Below are positions 25,665 to 35,006 of a DNA stretch of 64,000 nt, piece by piece. The stretch comes from Streptomyces rubrogriseus (GTDB lineage Bacteria; Actinomycetota; Actinomycetes; Streptomycetales; Streptomycetaceae), in assembly GCF_027947575.1 (NCBI RefSeq), contig NZ_CP116256.1, positions 4,464,001-4,528,000 of the forward strand. Reading direction: 5' to 3'. Below the pieces are notes generated by a model, which was not told where the DNA came from, did not search any database, and saw only the letters and a program-made list of their open reading frames with translations. The position numbers and the translations under genes were made by a program. Within the stretch, counting starts at the first letter, position 1. Each line of letters begins with the position of its first letter.

Positions 25665-26891
25665 TCATGCGTGGCGCTTGAGGCGAGCCTGGGCGACGAG
25701 GCTGATGAAGGCGAGAATGATGGTGAGCGTCGTGTAGCAGACGACAGCCGGGATCTCGCCGAGTGGCTCGACGAGCTGACCCTCGACGACTATGGGCAAG
25801 CCGAAGGCGAGGTACGACACCAGGTAGATCGCGGCGACGACCCCCGCACGCTGGTAGGGCTCTGCGAGCGGGAAGATCAGCCGCAACGCCGCGGTGAACG
25901 AGGCACCGAACCCGACACCAGCGATGGCTTGCCCGGTGATCATGATCGCGAGGCTTCCGGCAAATACACCGCTGATGATTCCGACGGCACCGATGATCGA
26001 TGCGTAGATGCCGATGCTCATCGCGCGGCGTGAGTTGACCCGGGCGAAGGAGAGCCCGATGAAGGCGGCGACGGCGGGCGCCACGAAGCCGGCAATACCG
26101 TTGAGGAGACCGCTTTCGAGATGGAAGACGCTGCGGACCATGTTCGGGGCGAGACCGCCGGACAGGCCAGCGAGCATCCAGACCGCGGCCACGACGGGCG
26201 CGGCGGCGATGAATTCCTTGCGCACGGCTGGGGGAATGGACACGCGGGGAACGATCGACCGGAGCGCCCCGGCAGAACGGGTCACCGTCTCTCTGGAGGC
26301 GACCACGACGAGGCCGCCGACGACGGTGAGGACGATCAGGGCTATGAATATGATGGTGTTCGCGGAGCGGGTGAGCTGGATGGCGAGTCCGGCGAGGAGG
26401 GATCCTGCAGCGAGTCCACCAGTGAGGCTGACGCTGCCGAGGATCGTGCCGAGCCGCTTCTTGTCCTCCGGCGCGATCTCGACGAGCGCGGCGGTGAAGG
26501 CCGAGGTGGCGGCCCCGCTGGCGATGCCCTGGACGATACGTCCGATGATCACCCAGCTGATGTCCGGCGCGAGGAGGAACAGGAAATTTGAGGCGACCTG
26601 GACAATCAGGGAGCCGATCAGTACGGGGCGACGGCCGAGGTGGTCGGAGAGTGAACCCAGGGTGAGTACGGCGACGAGGAAGCCGAGCGCGTACACGGCG
26701 AATGCGACGTTGAGCATCGACGGCTCGAAGTGCCACTGCTCTTTGTAGGTGACCAGCAGCGGTGTCAGCGCGCCGGCCCCGAGGTAGAGGCTCATGAACG
26801 CGACGGCGGTCCCGGCCAGCGTCACACCCGCGGGAAGGGTGCGCCGACTGGGGGGCGCAGCCGCGGTTTCGCGAAGCTGTTTCGTTAGCAC
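25665..26891 (-). CDS. Major facilitator superfamily transporter
   Basis: The 408-residue protein starts with GTG 26891 (AGGAG six to seven bases upstream) and has about 12 membrane helices. The MFS loop 2-3 motif is present as LGSLSDHLGRRPVLIG, followed by RIVQGIASGAATSAFTAALV, typical of drug/H+ antiporters of the 12-TM class. It probably exports a small molecule across the cytoplasmic membrane. The gene follows a MocR regulator gene in the same direction, 166 bases away. Its 3' end is close to the IS relic ending at about 25575. Confidence 0.9.
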   Translation of the reverse strand: MLTKQLRETAAAPPSRRTLPAGVTLAGTAVAFMSLYLGAGALTPLLVTYKEQWHFEPSMLNVAFAVYALGFLVAVLTLGSLSDHLGRRPVLIGSLIVQVASNFLFLLAPDISWVIIGRIVQGIASGAATSAFTAALVEIAPEDKKRLGTILGSVSLTGGLAAGSLLAGLAIQLTRSANTIIFIALIVLTVVGGLVVVASRETVTRSAGALRSIVPRVSIPPAVRKEFIAAAPVVAAVWMLAGLSGGLAPNMVRSVFHLESGLLNGIAGFVAPAVAAFIGLSFARVNSRRAMSIGIYASIIGAVGIISGVFAGSLAIMITGQAIAGVGFGASFTAALRLIFPLAEPYQRAGVVAAIYLVSYLAFGLPIVVEGQLVEPLGEIPAVVCYTTLTIILAFISLVAQARLKRHA

Positions 26892-27057
26892 AAGAGCTCC
26901 TAAGTTGCGGTGAGTAGTCAGCCACTCGGCCTCAGGCCGTTACCAAAGCAACCCTAGGTAGCAATCGGCTTAGCTGTGACGTCCATTTCCTCCGCCATTT
27001 TCCAGACCAATTAGCAACCCTTGTTGTACGGAGGCGGAGCCGGTTGGAGCACGTGTC

Positions 27058-28482
27058 TTACGGCATGACGCTGCACAGCGCCTTCAGCGCGCCGGGCCAG
27101 GCGCTGTCCGACACCGCCGAGTAGTTGACGACGAGTGCATCGCGCCGGGGCCCGTGCGGGTGGCGCCCTCCGTGCCGGAACTCCGCCATTCCGCTGACCA
27201 TCAGCCCCTGGCGGGAGGCGGCTTGGACGACCCAGGCCTCCGTTCCAGCGGGAAGTTCGAGTACCACTTGCAGCCCGGCGGCCATACCGGTCACCCGGAT
27301 GTCAGGGGCGCTTTGCGCCAGGGCTTGGACTAGTTGGTCGCGGCGCCTACGGTAGCTCTGCCGCCGGGAGCGAACATGCCGGTCGAAAGCGCCCGAAGTG
27401 ATGAACTCCGCGAGAGTCAGCTGTTCCAGTACGCTCACTGTCTCGACGCCTCCCTTGGCCGCCGCGACATCCGACAGAAGGTTGTCGGGTACCACCATCC
27501 ACGACACACGCAGCGCAGGCGCCAGTGACTTACTCGCTGTGCCGAAGTAGACGACACCGTCGGGATCGAGCCCCTGCAGAGCTCCCACGGGCTTTCGGTC
27601 GTAGCGGAACTCACCGTCGTAGTCGTCTTCCAGAATTAGCCCACCCGTGGTGCGTGACCAGTCAATGACGGCCGCCCGCCGCTCAGGGGAGAGCGCCACA
27701 CCTGTCGGGAACTGGTGGGCGGGGGTCAGCAGCACGGCGCCGACTCCGGCCAATTCGCTCAGCTCATCGACCACTGCTCCGTGTTCGTCAATCGAGAGTG
27801 CGGGGATCCCCAGCCCGGCGTGGGTCAGCAGGTGGCGGTAGAGGTCAAGGCCGTACGACTCGACGGCCACCGCTCCGACACCCCGCACGATGAGCGCCTG
27901 CGCCATCAGTGCGAGACCGTGGTGGAAGCCAGCGCAGATGATGATGCGCTCCGGCTCGGCGTAAACGCCGCGGACCCGGGCAAGATACTCGGCGAGCGCC
28001 ACGCGCAGTTCCATCCTGCCGAGGGGATCACCGTATCCGAAGGCATCGGGCGGCGCCGCCGACAGTGCACGGCGGGACGCGGTGAGCCACTGGGCGCGCG
28101 GGAACTCCGCGAAGTCCGCCGCACCGGGCAGCAGCCCGTGCGCACGCCGCCGCACAGGCACCCCGTGTACGGCCGCCGCCGAACGGCGCACGGTCGCCCG
28201 CTCCGCCACTCGGGTGGCGGACCCCTGCTGGGCGGTGAGCCAGCCCTCCGCAACCAGTTCGGCGTAGGACTCCGTGACCGTGCTGCGGGCGATACCGAGA
28301 TCAGCGGCGAGCGTCCGAGACGCCGGCAACCGGGCCCCCGGCTTCAGCCGACCGGAGCGCACGGCCTCACGAAGGGCGTCCGTAAGACTGGCGCCGAGCT
28401 TCGGACCCCGCACGTCCAGATGCAGATCCACTCCCGCTTGCAGGAGCAGCTCCGTCGTCAAATTGGTCTGTGAATCCATCAT
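27058..28482 (-). CDS. MocR-type regulator (GntR HTH fused to aminotransferase-like domain)
   Basis: The 474-residue protein has a GntR winged helix in residues 25-95 (LREAVRSGRLKPGARLPASR, DLGIARSTVTESYAELVAEG) and a fold-type I PLP aminotransferase-like domain from about 115 to the end. The PLP Lys lies in GTASKSLAPALRVSW, and the Asp-containing LILEDDYDGEFRYDRKP is present. MocR proteins sense PLP or amino compounds and regulate a divergent gene. Here that is the AhpD-like protein at 28530, only 47 bases away. The MFS gene downstream may be a second target. Confidence 0.92.
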   Translation of the reverse strand: MMDSQTNLTTELLLQAGVDLHLDVRGPKLGASLTDALREAVRSGRLKPGARLPASRTLAADLGIARSTVTESYAELVAEGWLTAQQGSATRVAERATVRRSAAAVHGVPVRRRAHGLLPGAADFAEFPRAQWLTASRRALSAAPPDAFGYGDPLGRMELRVALAEYLARVRGVYAEPERIIICAGFHHGLALMAQALIVRGVGAVAVESYGLDLYRHLLTHAGLGIPALSIDEHGAVVDELSELAGVGAVLLTPAHQFPTGVALSPERRAAVIDWSRTTGGLILEDDYDGEFRYDRKPVGALQGLDPDGVVYFGTASKSLAPALRVSWMVVPDNLLSDVAAAKGGVETVSVLEQLTLAEFITSGAFDRHVRSRRQSYRRRRDQLVQALAQSAPDIRVTGMAAGLQVVLELPAGTEAWVVQAASRQGLMVSGMAEFRHGGRHPHGPRRDALVVNYSAVSDSAWPGALKALCSVMP

Positions 28483-28529
28483 AGAAATGGACTATATGTG
28501 CATGCCTCTCGACTCGTAGCGTTGAGCCC
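28483..28529. promoter_or_regulatory. Compact divergent promoter for MocR and AhpD-like genes
   Basis: Only 47 bases separate the two start codons. The stretch ATGGACTATATGTGCATG contains TATATG, a plausible -10 for the plus-strand gene, within imperfect repeats of the type bound by MocR regulators. Overlapping promoters would allow mutual control. Confidence 0.4.
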
Positions 28530-29036
28530 ATGACCAACACCGAAGTACACGAGAACCAGCACCTGCTGGCGGAGCACACCCAACGCCTGGACTGGATGGC
28601 CCTGGCACCCGAGGCCTTCAAGGCCCTTCTCCGCCTGGACACGGCCGTACGCAAGAACATCGACTCCAGGCTGCACGACCTGGTGAAGATCCGCGCCTCG
28701 CAGATCAACCACTGCGCCTTCTGCCTGGACATGCACACCACCGATGCTCTGACGTCCGGTGAGTCCGTGGAGCGCATCGTGCAGCTCAGCGCCTGGACGG
28801 AGTCGAGGCACTTCTACACGGCCAAGGAGATCGCGGCTATTGAACTGACGGAAGCGATCACCGTGCTCACGGACGGTTTTGTGCCGGACGAGGTGTACGC
28901 GAAGGCCGCCCAGGAGTTCGACGAGACCGAGCTGGCACACCTGATCGCGGCCATCGTGGCGATCAACGCGTTCAACCGTTTCGGCGTCTCAACCCGGATG
29001 ATCCCCGGCCACTACACCCCGGGCGGCTCGCACTGA
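28530..29036 (+). CDS. Carboxymuconolactone decarboxylase family protein (AhpD-like)
   Basis: The 168-residue protein contains the AhpD-like signature KIRASQINHCAFCLDMHTTD, with the CxxC redox pair and downstream His, and an all-helical fold. Such proteins act as alkylhydroperoxidase-like thiol oxidoreductases or decarboxylase relatives. Length is normal. It is divergent from the MocR regulator, which probably controls it, and followed by a strong hairpin at 29047. A decayed C-terminal fragment of a paralogue occurs about 1.1 kb downstream. Confidence 0.92.
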   Translation: MTNTEVHENQHLLAEHTQRLDWMALAPEAFKALLRLDTAVRKNIDSRLHDLVKIRASQINHCAFCLDMHTTDALTSGESVERIVQLSAWTESRHFYTAKEIAAIELTEAITVLTDGFVPDEVYAKAAQEFDETELAHLIAAIVAINAFNRFGVSTRMIPGHYTPGGSH

Positions 29037-29046
29037 CCTTATCCAC

Positions 29047-29092
29047 GCGGCTCGGCGTCGCCCCTACCCCCCGGGGCGCCACGTCGAGCCGC
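29047..29092 (+). terminator. Terminator hairpin after the AhpD-like gene
   Basis: GCGGCTCGGCGTCGCCCC pairs with GGGGCGCCACGTCGAGCCGC with two mismatched positions, forming a long GC-rich stem ten bases after the stop codon. It has no T-run, as is common in actinomycetes. Confidence 0.7.
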
Positions 29093-29157
29093 CTTCCCGT
29101 GAGCCAGCCGCGACTGGCCGATGGGCCCGCGTGTCGCTGACTGGAGGAGAACTGGCC

Positions 29158-29903
29158 ATGACCGAGCCGGCAATCTGCGGCAGTTGCGGCACGGCACCGA
29201 GGGCCTGCCACGCGACGCGCTCGCCCTCATGGCGGCTCGGAGCGCCGAGGGCATCGGCTCAAACGATCTGCGCACCGCCACCAACGCCTGACCACGAGTC
29301 CAAAGTACCCGCACGCTCTACGACTTCGGATACGCCTGGGTCGAGCGCGGCGTGCCACCGCCTCGCGACACCCACCCTGCGCGAGGCACTGCGGCGACGG
29401 GCACCAGACTCCGCAGCAATCCGGCGGGAGGTGGTCTCGGCGTACGGACACGAGGTCTTGCAACGTGAGTCCGTTGAGGTGCTCACACTGCACGAGAGCA
29501 GGCTCGGGGACTGGCCCGACCACCATCTACTGATCTTCAAGCGCCCATTGGAGGCGCCCTCCCGGCCATCATCACACGTGGCTGCCCGATCCGCAGGACG
29601 CGATGTGGCTGCTCCCGGAGGCATGTCTGCGCACGAGGCTGAAAAGGGCGGTCAGTCAAAGGGCCGGTGAGCTCGCTGGACGCCACCGATCTGCGGGGCC
29701 GACAGTACGTCAGCGACGGTACTGTGCTCACCGCTCCGTCCTCTTGCGACTTAGGGCTCGTAAGGGATGCAGGTGAAACGGTCTCTGCCTCATTAGTTGC
29801 TCACGTGTTCGTGCTGAGTCTGGCCCGGCGTCCACTCGAGCCGGTCGAGAATCTAGGGGCCCTGCTCGGTACCTCACGTCGTTCAAGTCCTACGCGACGA
29901 TGA
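29158..29903 (+). pseudogene. Decayed gene for a TPR-like actinomycete protein
   Basis: Protein-like segments are scattered over three frames in order: LRQLRHGTEGLPRDALALMA, STRTLYDFGYAWVERGV, PTLREALRRRAPDSAAIRRE, VVSAYGHEVLQRESVEVLTL, HESRLGDWPDHHLLIFKR, LPDPQDAMWLLPEACLRTR and LDATDLRGRQYV. They resemble one Streptomyces protein made of TPR-like helical pairs. At least three frameshifts and several stops separate them, so no functional product is expected. The order is my inference from memory of similar proteins. Confidence 0.45.
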
Positions 29904-30107
29904 CCGTGCCTTCGCGGGCGGGCTCGAAGGGCTACACGTCCGAGGATGCGACTGTCTCGGTCAGACAACAGAGACACCGACGTGGGGCTGCCCTCCGGCA
30001 GGACCGAGGAATGCCTTCAGGCCCACCAGTTCACGCAGCACTGGTCGTGGATGTCCTGCAGCCGGGTGAACCGTCCGGTTATCTCGCGTCGATCATCACT
30101 GATGAGA

Positions 30108-30240
30108 CATATCCGAGGCCTCGAGCTAACTGACGAGCATGACCTGGCGAGGCTCATCATGACGATCAACGCCTGGAACCGCTTCTGTGTGTCCACCAGC
30201 TCGTGCCGAGCCACTACGCACCTATTCTGTGGGTGACTCG
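30108..30240 (+). pseudogene. C-terminal relic of a second AhpD-like protein
   Basis: The frame ending at 30236 reads LTDEHDLARLIMTINAWNRF, CVSTSSC, which parallels the C-terminus of the intact gene at 28530 (ETELAHLIAAIVAINAFNRF then GVSTRMIPGHY). After a one-base shift the expected LVPSHYAP appears. The N-terminal part with the CxxC is absent. It is a decayed paralogue, not a duplicate of the upstream gene at the DNA level. Confidence 0.6.
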
Positions 30241-30458
30241 TCGAACACTCAACAAGTCATTAGCTGGGGAAAACGGGACCGCTTGGGCTCCTCAGGGTGC
30301 ACACAACGTCGGCAAGTGGGGCGATCTTCCCCTTCCCATGCTTGCTCTGTAAGGAGCCAGTTGGACACATCCGCGCGCGGACCGGTCCTCCCACAGGCCA
30401 CCCCAACTATGAGTCTTTTCGTCGCGAGAGGACTGTTGGCAGCGAGTACCTTTGAAGG

Positions 30459-32186
30459 ATGGTATCTATGGGACCAACAGGGTCACTCTCTGAAGCGGAT
30501 GGCTCCTGTGGGCTACTTTCCCTGTTGGTGAACTCAGCGCTCGGATTCGCGACCTGGGATGCAGAGATGCGGTGCATCTGGTCCAACGCCGCCCTTGAGC
30601 GCTACGACGGGATCTCACGAGAGCGCCGACTGGGGCATCGACCACGAGAAGCACTGGCTGGTAATAGTGCCGAACTTGAAGTGGTGATGCGTCAGGTTCT
30701 CGCCACCGGAGCGTGCGCCATCGGTCACGAGTACCGAGTGCCGACCAGTAAGGGCAACCGGGCACTTTCTGCCTGTTTCGTGCGGCTAGAGGACACCGAA
30801 GACCGGCCTATAGGAGTATGCCTGTTGGTCTTGGGCGCAGGGGACAGACGGCGATCCAACGATCGTCTGAACGTGGTCAGCGAGGCCGGTGCGTATATCG
30901 GAACGACACTGAACGTCATGCGTACAGCCCAAGAACTGGCCGACTTCATGGTGCCCTTGTTCGCCGACTACGTAACTATCGATTTGACTGAATCGGTGCG
31001 TCTCGGCGAGGAGCCGCTGGCACGACTGGGACTCTCTTACGGGCGCATTCCTACATTCCGCCGTGCGGGCCGAGCTTCTATCCACACTGACATTCCAGAG
31101 TCGCTCTGGGCTACGGGAGAAGTAGTCTACGTGCCCGAGGCATCGCCGTTCATGCAAGTTATGTCCTCCGGCCGCTCCTTGCTTGAACCCTCGCTAGACG
31201 CTTCCCGGGACACCTGGCTGGACAACGATCCAGCGCGTGCCGAAAAGATCCGCGAGTTTGGCATGCACTCCCTTCTGATCCTCCCCATACATGCCCGCGG
31301 AGTCCTTTTGGGAGTGGCAGTATGTGTGCGCACGGAAAATCCGAAACCATTCGACGAAGGTGACCAACAGTTGGCTGAAGAACTGGTGGCTCGGGCAGCG
31401 CTCAGCCTGGATAACGCCCGCCGCTATACCAGGGAAAGACTTGCCGCCCTCACGCTTCAGCGCAGTCTGCTACCTCGCCAGGTGCACGGTGGCGACGCCA
31501 TGGAAGTGGCCGCTCGCTACCTTCCTGCGGACACCGAATACAGCGTCGGTGGAGATTGGTTCGACGTTATTGGCCTAAGCGACGGCCGACTCGCCCTCGT
31601 AGTTGGTGATGTCGTTGGGCATGGCATCAACGCCGCGGCTACGATGGGCCAACTACGCACGGCCATTCGGACTCTTGCCGATCTTGATTTGCCTCCTGGA
31701 GACTTGCTGACCCGGCTCGATAGAACGTTCCTCCGGTTGATCGAGGACGAAGGTGCAAACGAGCAAGAAACCCACTCGACAGCTGGGCCCAAAGGCGCCA
31801 CCTGTGTTTACGCAGTGTATGACCCAGTTGGCCAAACATGTACGCTGGCAGTGGCCGGGCACCCACCCCCGGCTATACTCCACACAAACGGTAACGTCAC
31901 GTTTCCCGAAATTACGCCAGGTACGCCACTCGGTGTCGGAATGATGCCGTACGAGTCCTCCCAAATCGCACTGCCGGCAGGCAGCTTGATCGCCTTGTAC
32001 AGCGACGGGCTCGTTGAGGACCGCCAAAACGATATTGACGTTGGCATGGAAAGGGTGAAGCATGCCTTGGCTCAACCCGCGGATTCCTTGGACGATCTCT
32101 GCACCCTAGTGATCAACACCTTGCCTTCCAAAGCTCCAGCAGACGACGTTACCCTGCTACTGGCCCGAGGGTTCAGAGTCGACTAG
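30459..32186 (+). CDS. PAS-GAF-PP2C (SpoIIE-type) serine phosphatase
   Basis: The 575-residue protein has three parts: a PAS-like sensor at about 20-140 (ALGFATWDAEMRCIWSNAAL), a GAF domain at about 150-330 (SLLILPIHARGVLLGVAVCV) and a PP2C/SpoIIE phosphatase from 340 to the end. Phosphatase motifs are EYSVGGDWFDVIGLSDGRLA and LVVGDVVGHGINAA, with metal-binding Asp residues, then LALVVGD and YSDGLVEDR. It probably dephosphorylates an anti-sigma antagonist in response to a signal sensed by PAS/GAF. The kinase-like ATPase tail often found in Streptomyces homologues is lacking. A/T content is higher than in the flanks. Confidence 0.92.
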   Translation: MVSMGPTGSLSEADGSCGLLSLLVNSALGFATWDAEMRCIWSNAALERYDGISRERRLGHRPREALAGNSAELEVVMRQVLATGACAIGHEYRVPTSKGNRALSACFVRLEDTEDRPIGVCLLVLGAGDRRRSNDRLNVVSEAGAYIGTTLNVMRTAQELADFMVPLFADYVTIDLTESVRLGEEPLARLGLSYGRIPTFRRAGRASIHTDIPESLWATGEVVYVPEASPFMQVMSSGRSLLEPSLDASRDTWLDNDPARAEKIREFGMHSLLILPIHARGVLLGVAVCVRTENPKPFDEGDQQLAEELVARAALSLDNARRYTRERLAALTLQRSLLPRQVHGGDAMEVAARYLPADTEYSVGGDWFDVIGLSDGRLALVVGDVVGHGINAAATMGQLRTAIRTLADLDLPPGDLLTRLDRTFLRLIEDEGANEQETHSTAGPKGATCVYAVYDPVGQTCTLAVAGHPPPAILHTNGNVTFPEITPGTPLGVGMMPYESSQIALPAGSLIALYSDGLVEDRQNDIDVGMERVKHALAQPADSLDDLCTLVINTLPSKAPADDVTLLLARGFRVD

Positions 32187-32275
32187 CGCTCTACTTTTAT
32201 TGTCTCCGGATTCCACCTGAGCGTGTCAAACTTACGTGGCTGCAGCACTACTCTGGGACGCACATGCCACTGCCC

Positions 32276-33307
32276 TCAATGAGACGCGTTGCGCCCGGCC
32301 GATAGATGGAAGATTCTCCGCCGCAACTGGCGAACAAACGGGTGCGCAAAAGTCAACGCCGTAGCCAGCACTGCCCAAACTGCGAGAACGATTAAGGAGC
32401 CCGCTGCGTGCGCTCCCTCAAAATAGCTAAAATCAGTGACCGCACGGAAGGCCGCACCTGGAGGAAGGCACGGAGAGATACTCCGGGCGATGAGAGGCAA
32501 CAGGTCTACGCCCGTAGTAGCGCCGCTCGTCGAGATTCCCACGGTCAGCAGGAGCAGCGTGGCTACCGGAATGCCAAAGGTGCCAAGGTAGGTACAGAGC
32601 ATCACCGTCGCAGAAGCGGTAGCAGCCGTCAGCAGGGCGAGCGCACAGGTAAGTGGGAGCACCGGAGCGGGCACCGCTCCCAGCGCGGGCCCTGCGACAG
32701 CGGCAGCGACCAGACCGGAGGCGGCCGAGAAGACAGCGACCATCACCAGTTGGTGAACGGACGCTAGCAGCCGTACCACCCCCAACGTCATCTGGGCGAA
32801 GACAAAGCCGGCCAGTGATACTCCGAATACGACATAGAAGCCAGCTGTACCCTTGCGGTCGAACGCTACAAGCGGGACGGCGTCATGAATTGTGAGCTGC
32901 GCGCCCGCTCTGGCCGCATAGGATTTCACAGCTTGCTCCACGGCAACCGTTGTGGAGACGCCGTTTGCTCCCGCTACTTCCAAGTGCAACCGCCGGTCAT
33001 CGCCGCCCACAACCGCCACTACATCACGTCGTTCCAACGCTGCCTGCGCGGAACCGTTACTCGTGGCTGTCTGGACGCTGACCTGGTCGCCCAAGCCCCC
33101 TTCCAGGCCGGCAGCAAGTGAGCGTCCGACTGCCGCAACTGGTAGGCCATGTGGCTTCGGATCTCGCTGCAGCCCGATGTAACAGGCGATGAAGGCGGCC
33201 AAAATAAACAAGGAGATCAGCGCGGGCTGCAACCAGACGCTGACTCGGAGCTGTCGCCGCCGTCCGGAACTATCAGCGTCTGGGGTCAAGTCGGCTCGTC
33301 CTGTCAC
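32276..33307 (-). CDS. DUF3533/ABC-2-like membrane protein
   Basis: Taking the GTG at 33307, the product is 343 residues. There is one N-terminal helix (LQPALISLFILAAFIACYIG), a roughly 130-residue extracytoplasmic domain (ALERRDVVAVVGGDDRRLHL) and five C-terminal helices (GFYVVFGVSLAGFVFAQMTL and others). This 1+5 layout is typical of DUF3533 and YhgE/Pip-like proteins related to ABC-2 permeases. No ATPase gene is adjacent. Upstream codons to 33466 are Arg/Pro-rich and unlikely to be translated. The substrate is unknown. Confidence 0.8.
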   Translation of the reverse strand: MTGRADLTPDADSSGRRRQLRVSVWLQPALISLFILAAFIACYIGLQRDPKPHGLPVAAVGRSLAAGLEGGLGDQVSVQTATSNGSAQAALERRDVVAVVGGDDRRLHLEVAGANGVSTTVAVEQAVKSYAARAGAQLTIHDAVPLVAFDRKGTAGFYVVFGVSLAGFVFAQMTLGVVRLLASVHQLVMVAVFSAASGLVAAAVAGPALGAVPAPVLPLTCALALLTAATASATVMLCTYLGTFGIPVATLLLLTVGISTSGATTGVDLLPLIARSISPCLPPGAAFRAVTDFSYFEGAHAAGSLIVLAVWAVLATALTFAHPFVRQLRRRIFHLSAGRNASH

Positions 33308-33555
33308 TCGTGCGTCTCCGGCAAGGGGCAGGGGGCGTGGTCGGACACGTTGCGCCGAAGGTCTCTGACGTGTCCCGAGAACCACCGGCCCGGCTCTCCG
33401 ATCACTCCGTCTCATCTGGCCCACGAGGGCAACCGGGCAGTGCCGCGATGAGTGGGGCCAGTCCACCCCTCCACCCGCTCAGTGTTGTCGTGCCGTCTAC
33501 ACCCCTGACGGGCTACCTGTGGCCTGCGCCTGCCCCTCGACGAACCGGCTGCGAC

Positions 33556-34536
33556 CTACTTGTGCGCAGTACGACGGGAGCGTACGACCAGTACCGTGCC
33601 GGATGCGACGGCGAGGACCGCGGCGGAGCCGACGAGCAAGGTCTGCTCGGTGGTGCCCGTGTGGGCGAGGCCGGGCCGGGAGTCGTGTGCGGCCTGCAGG
33701 ATCAGATGGGTGACGTCGTCGGGGTTCGTTTCCGTGACCGCGTGGGGGGCGTCGACCTCGACGGTGGTCGAACCGGCCCGCTCGGCCATGAACCGCAGGT
33801 TCTCTGTGCCGATGGTGCGGTCATCCGTGGCCACCAGGTACCAGGACGGGATCGTCTTCCAGGCCGCGGCCTCGGCCGGCTCGCTGAACGACCGGGCAGT
33901 GCTGGGCCGCTGAGTGGCGGCCAGCTCGTTCGCCCGGGCCGCGGTGACCCGGTCACTCAGGAAGACCTCGTTGAACTTGTCGGGCTTGAGGTACAGGTCG
34001 ACGTCGGCGGGATCGCCGCCGAGCGGCACGGCGTCGAGCGCCGTGGGGACCGGGGCGTCGGGGTCGTCCGACAGACGGCTGCCGGGGTACTTGGCTGCCA
34101 GCTGGAGGGCGGTCTCTCCCTTGTCCGGGGCGAACCCGGCGATGTAGACGAGCGACTTGACGTTCGGGTTACCCGCTGCCGCGTTGGTGATCACGGCGCC
34201 GCCGTAGGAGTGACCCGCGAGGACGATGGGCCCCTCGATCGTCTTCAGTCGGGCGGCGAGGTAGTCCGAGTCGCCGGAGAGGCTGCGCAGCGGATTCGCG
34301 GCGGCGACCACCGGGTAGCCCCGCTGCTGCAGACTCCGGACGACCTCATCCCAGCTCGAGGCGTCCGCCCAGCTGCCGTGGACCAGCACGATGGTGGGCT
34401 TGGTGTCCTCGTGGGATCCAGTGCCGCCACCACTCTCGGATGCCATGGCCGGGCCAACGGCCATCAGGGACGCGGCGGACAGCAGGCCGACCAGCGACAA
34501 CGAGCACCGTATACCGGTGCGACGGGTACGCTTCAT
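33556..34536 (-). CDS. Secreted, sortase-anchored alpha/beta hydrolase
   Basis: From ATG 34536 the product is 326 residues. It starts with a signal peptide (RCSLSLVGLLSAASLMAVGP, then AMAS). The mature enzyme has the alpha/beta-hydrolase oxyanion start IVLVHGSWADASSWDEVV and the nucleophile elbow VLAGHSYGGAVITNAA, with a late His in VDAPHAVTETNPDDV. The C-terminus carries a cell-wall sorting signal: LAHTG, then the hydrophobic LLVGSAAVLAVASGTVLVV and an RSRR tail, matching the LAxTG motif used by class E sortases. The enzyme is therefore probably displayed on the cell wall. No sortase gene is visible in the window. Confidence 0.9.
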   Translation of the reverse strand: MKRTRRTGIRCSLSLVGLLSAASLMAVGPAMASESGGGTGSHEDTKPTIVLVHGSWADASSWDEVVRSLQQRGYPVVAAANPLRSLSGDSDYLAARLKTIEGPIVLAGHSYGGAVITNAAAGNPNVKSLVYIAGFAPDKGETALQLAAKYPGSRLSDDPDAPVPTALDAVPLGGDPADVDLYLKPDKFNEVFLSDRVTAARANELAATQRPSTARSFSEPAEAAAWKTIPSWYLVATDDRTIGTENLRFMAERAGSTTVEVDAPHAVTETNPDDVTHLILQAAHDSRPGLAHTGTTEQTLLVGSAAVLAVASGTVLVVRSRRTAHK

Positions 34537-34540
34537 GACC

Positions 34541-35006
34541 ACTCTTTCTCGAGGAGACTGACTGCCCAAAACTCTGCGACCCACCGAAGTCGTTGGCAGC
34601 ATGAAGCTGCTGATCGGGTGAATCCGCTGCTTGGTTTGCATCATGGTCCGCCGATGACCTGCTGCCCACTCGACTCGATGACTTCCAAACTCGTGGGTGA
34701 ACCGGTCCCCCGCGTTCAGAAACTGGGCGGCCACGAGAGCGGGTAAGGACTGCGCCCCCAGGTGATTCAGCGCTCAAGCCCCTCTGGGCGGTCTGAGCAG
34801 AGAAAGGAAGCCTGCTCGGCCCAGCCTTGGCACTCAGAGCAGGCAGCGGAAACCACTCCGGAAATCTTGTGGCGGGCGTCGCCCAAACGCCGCGGCGCGC
34901 GGCTGATGCCGATGCAGGTCCGCCTACTGACTCAGGGAACATATCTGGTGGCAGCTGACGAGGATCGGTACACCCATTGTCAGTCGCTGGTGCCAGCATC
35001 ACAGTT
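34541..35006. other. Intergenic stretch, nothing recognised
   Basis: This 466-base region separates the divergent hydrolase and DUF1963-like genes. I see no convincing ORF or RNA and no perfect repeats. It should contain the promoter of the hydrolase gene near its left end and that of the next gene near its right end. Confidence 0.45.
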
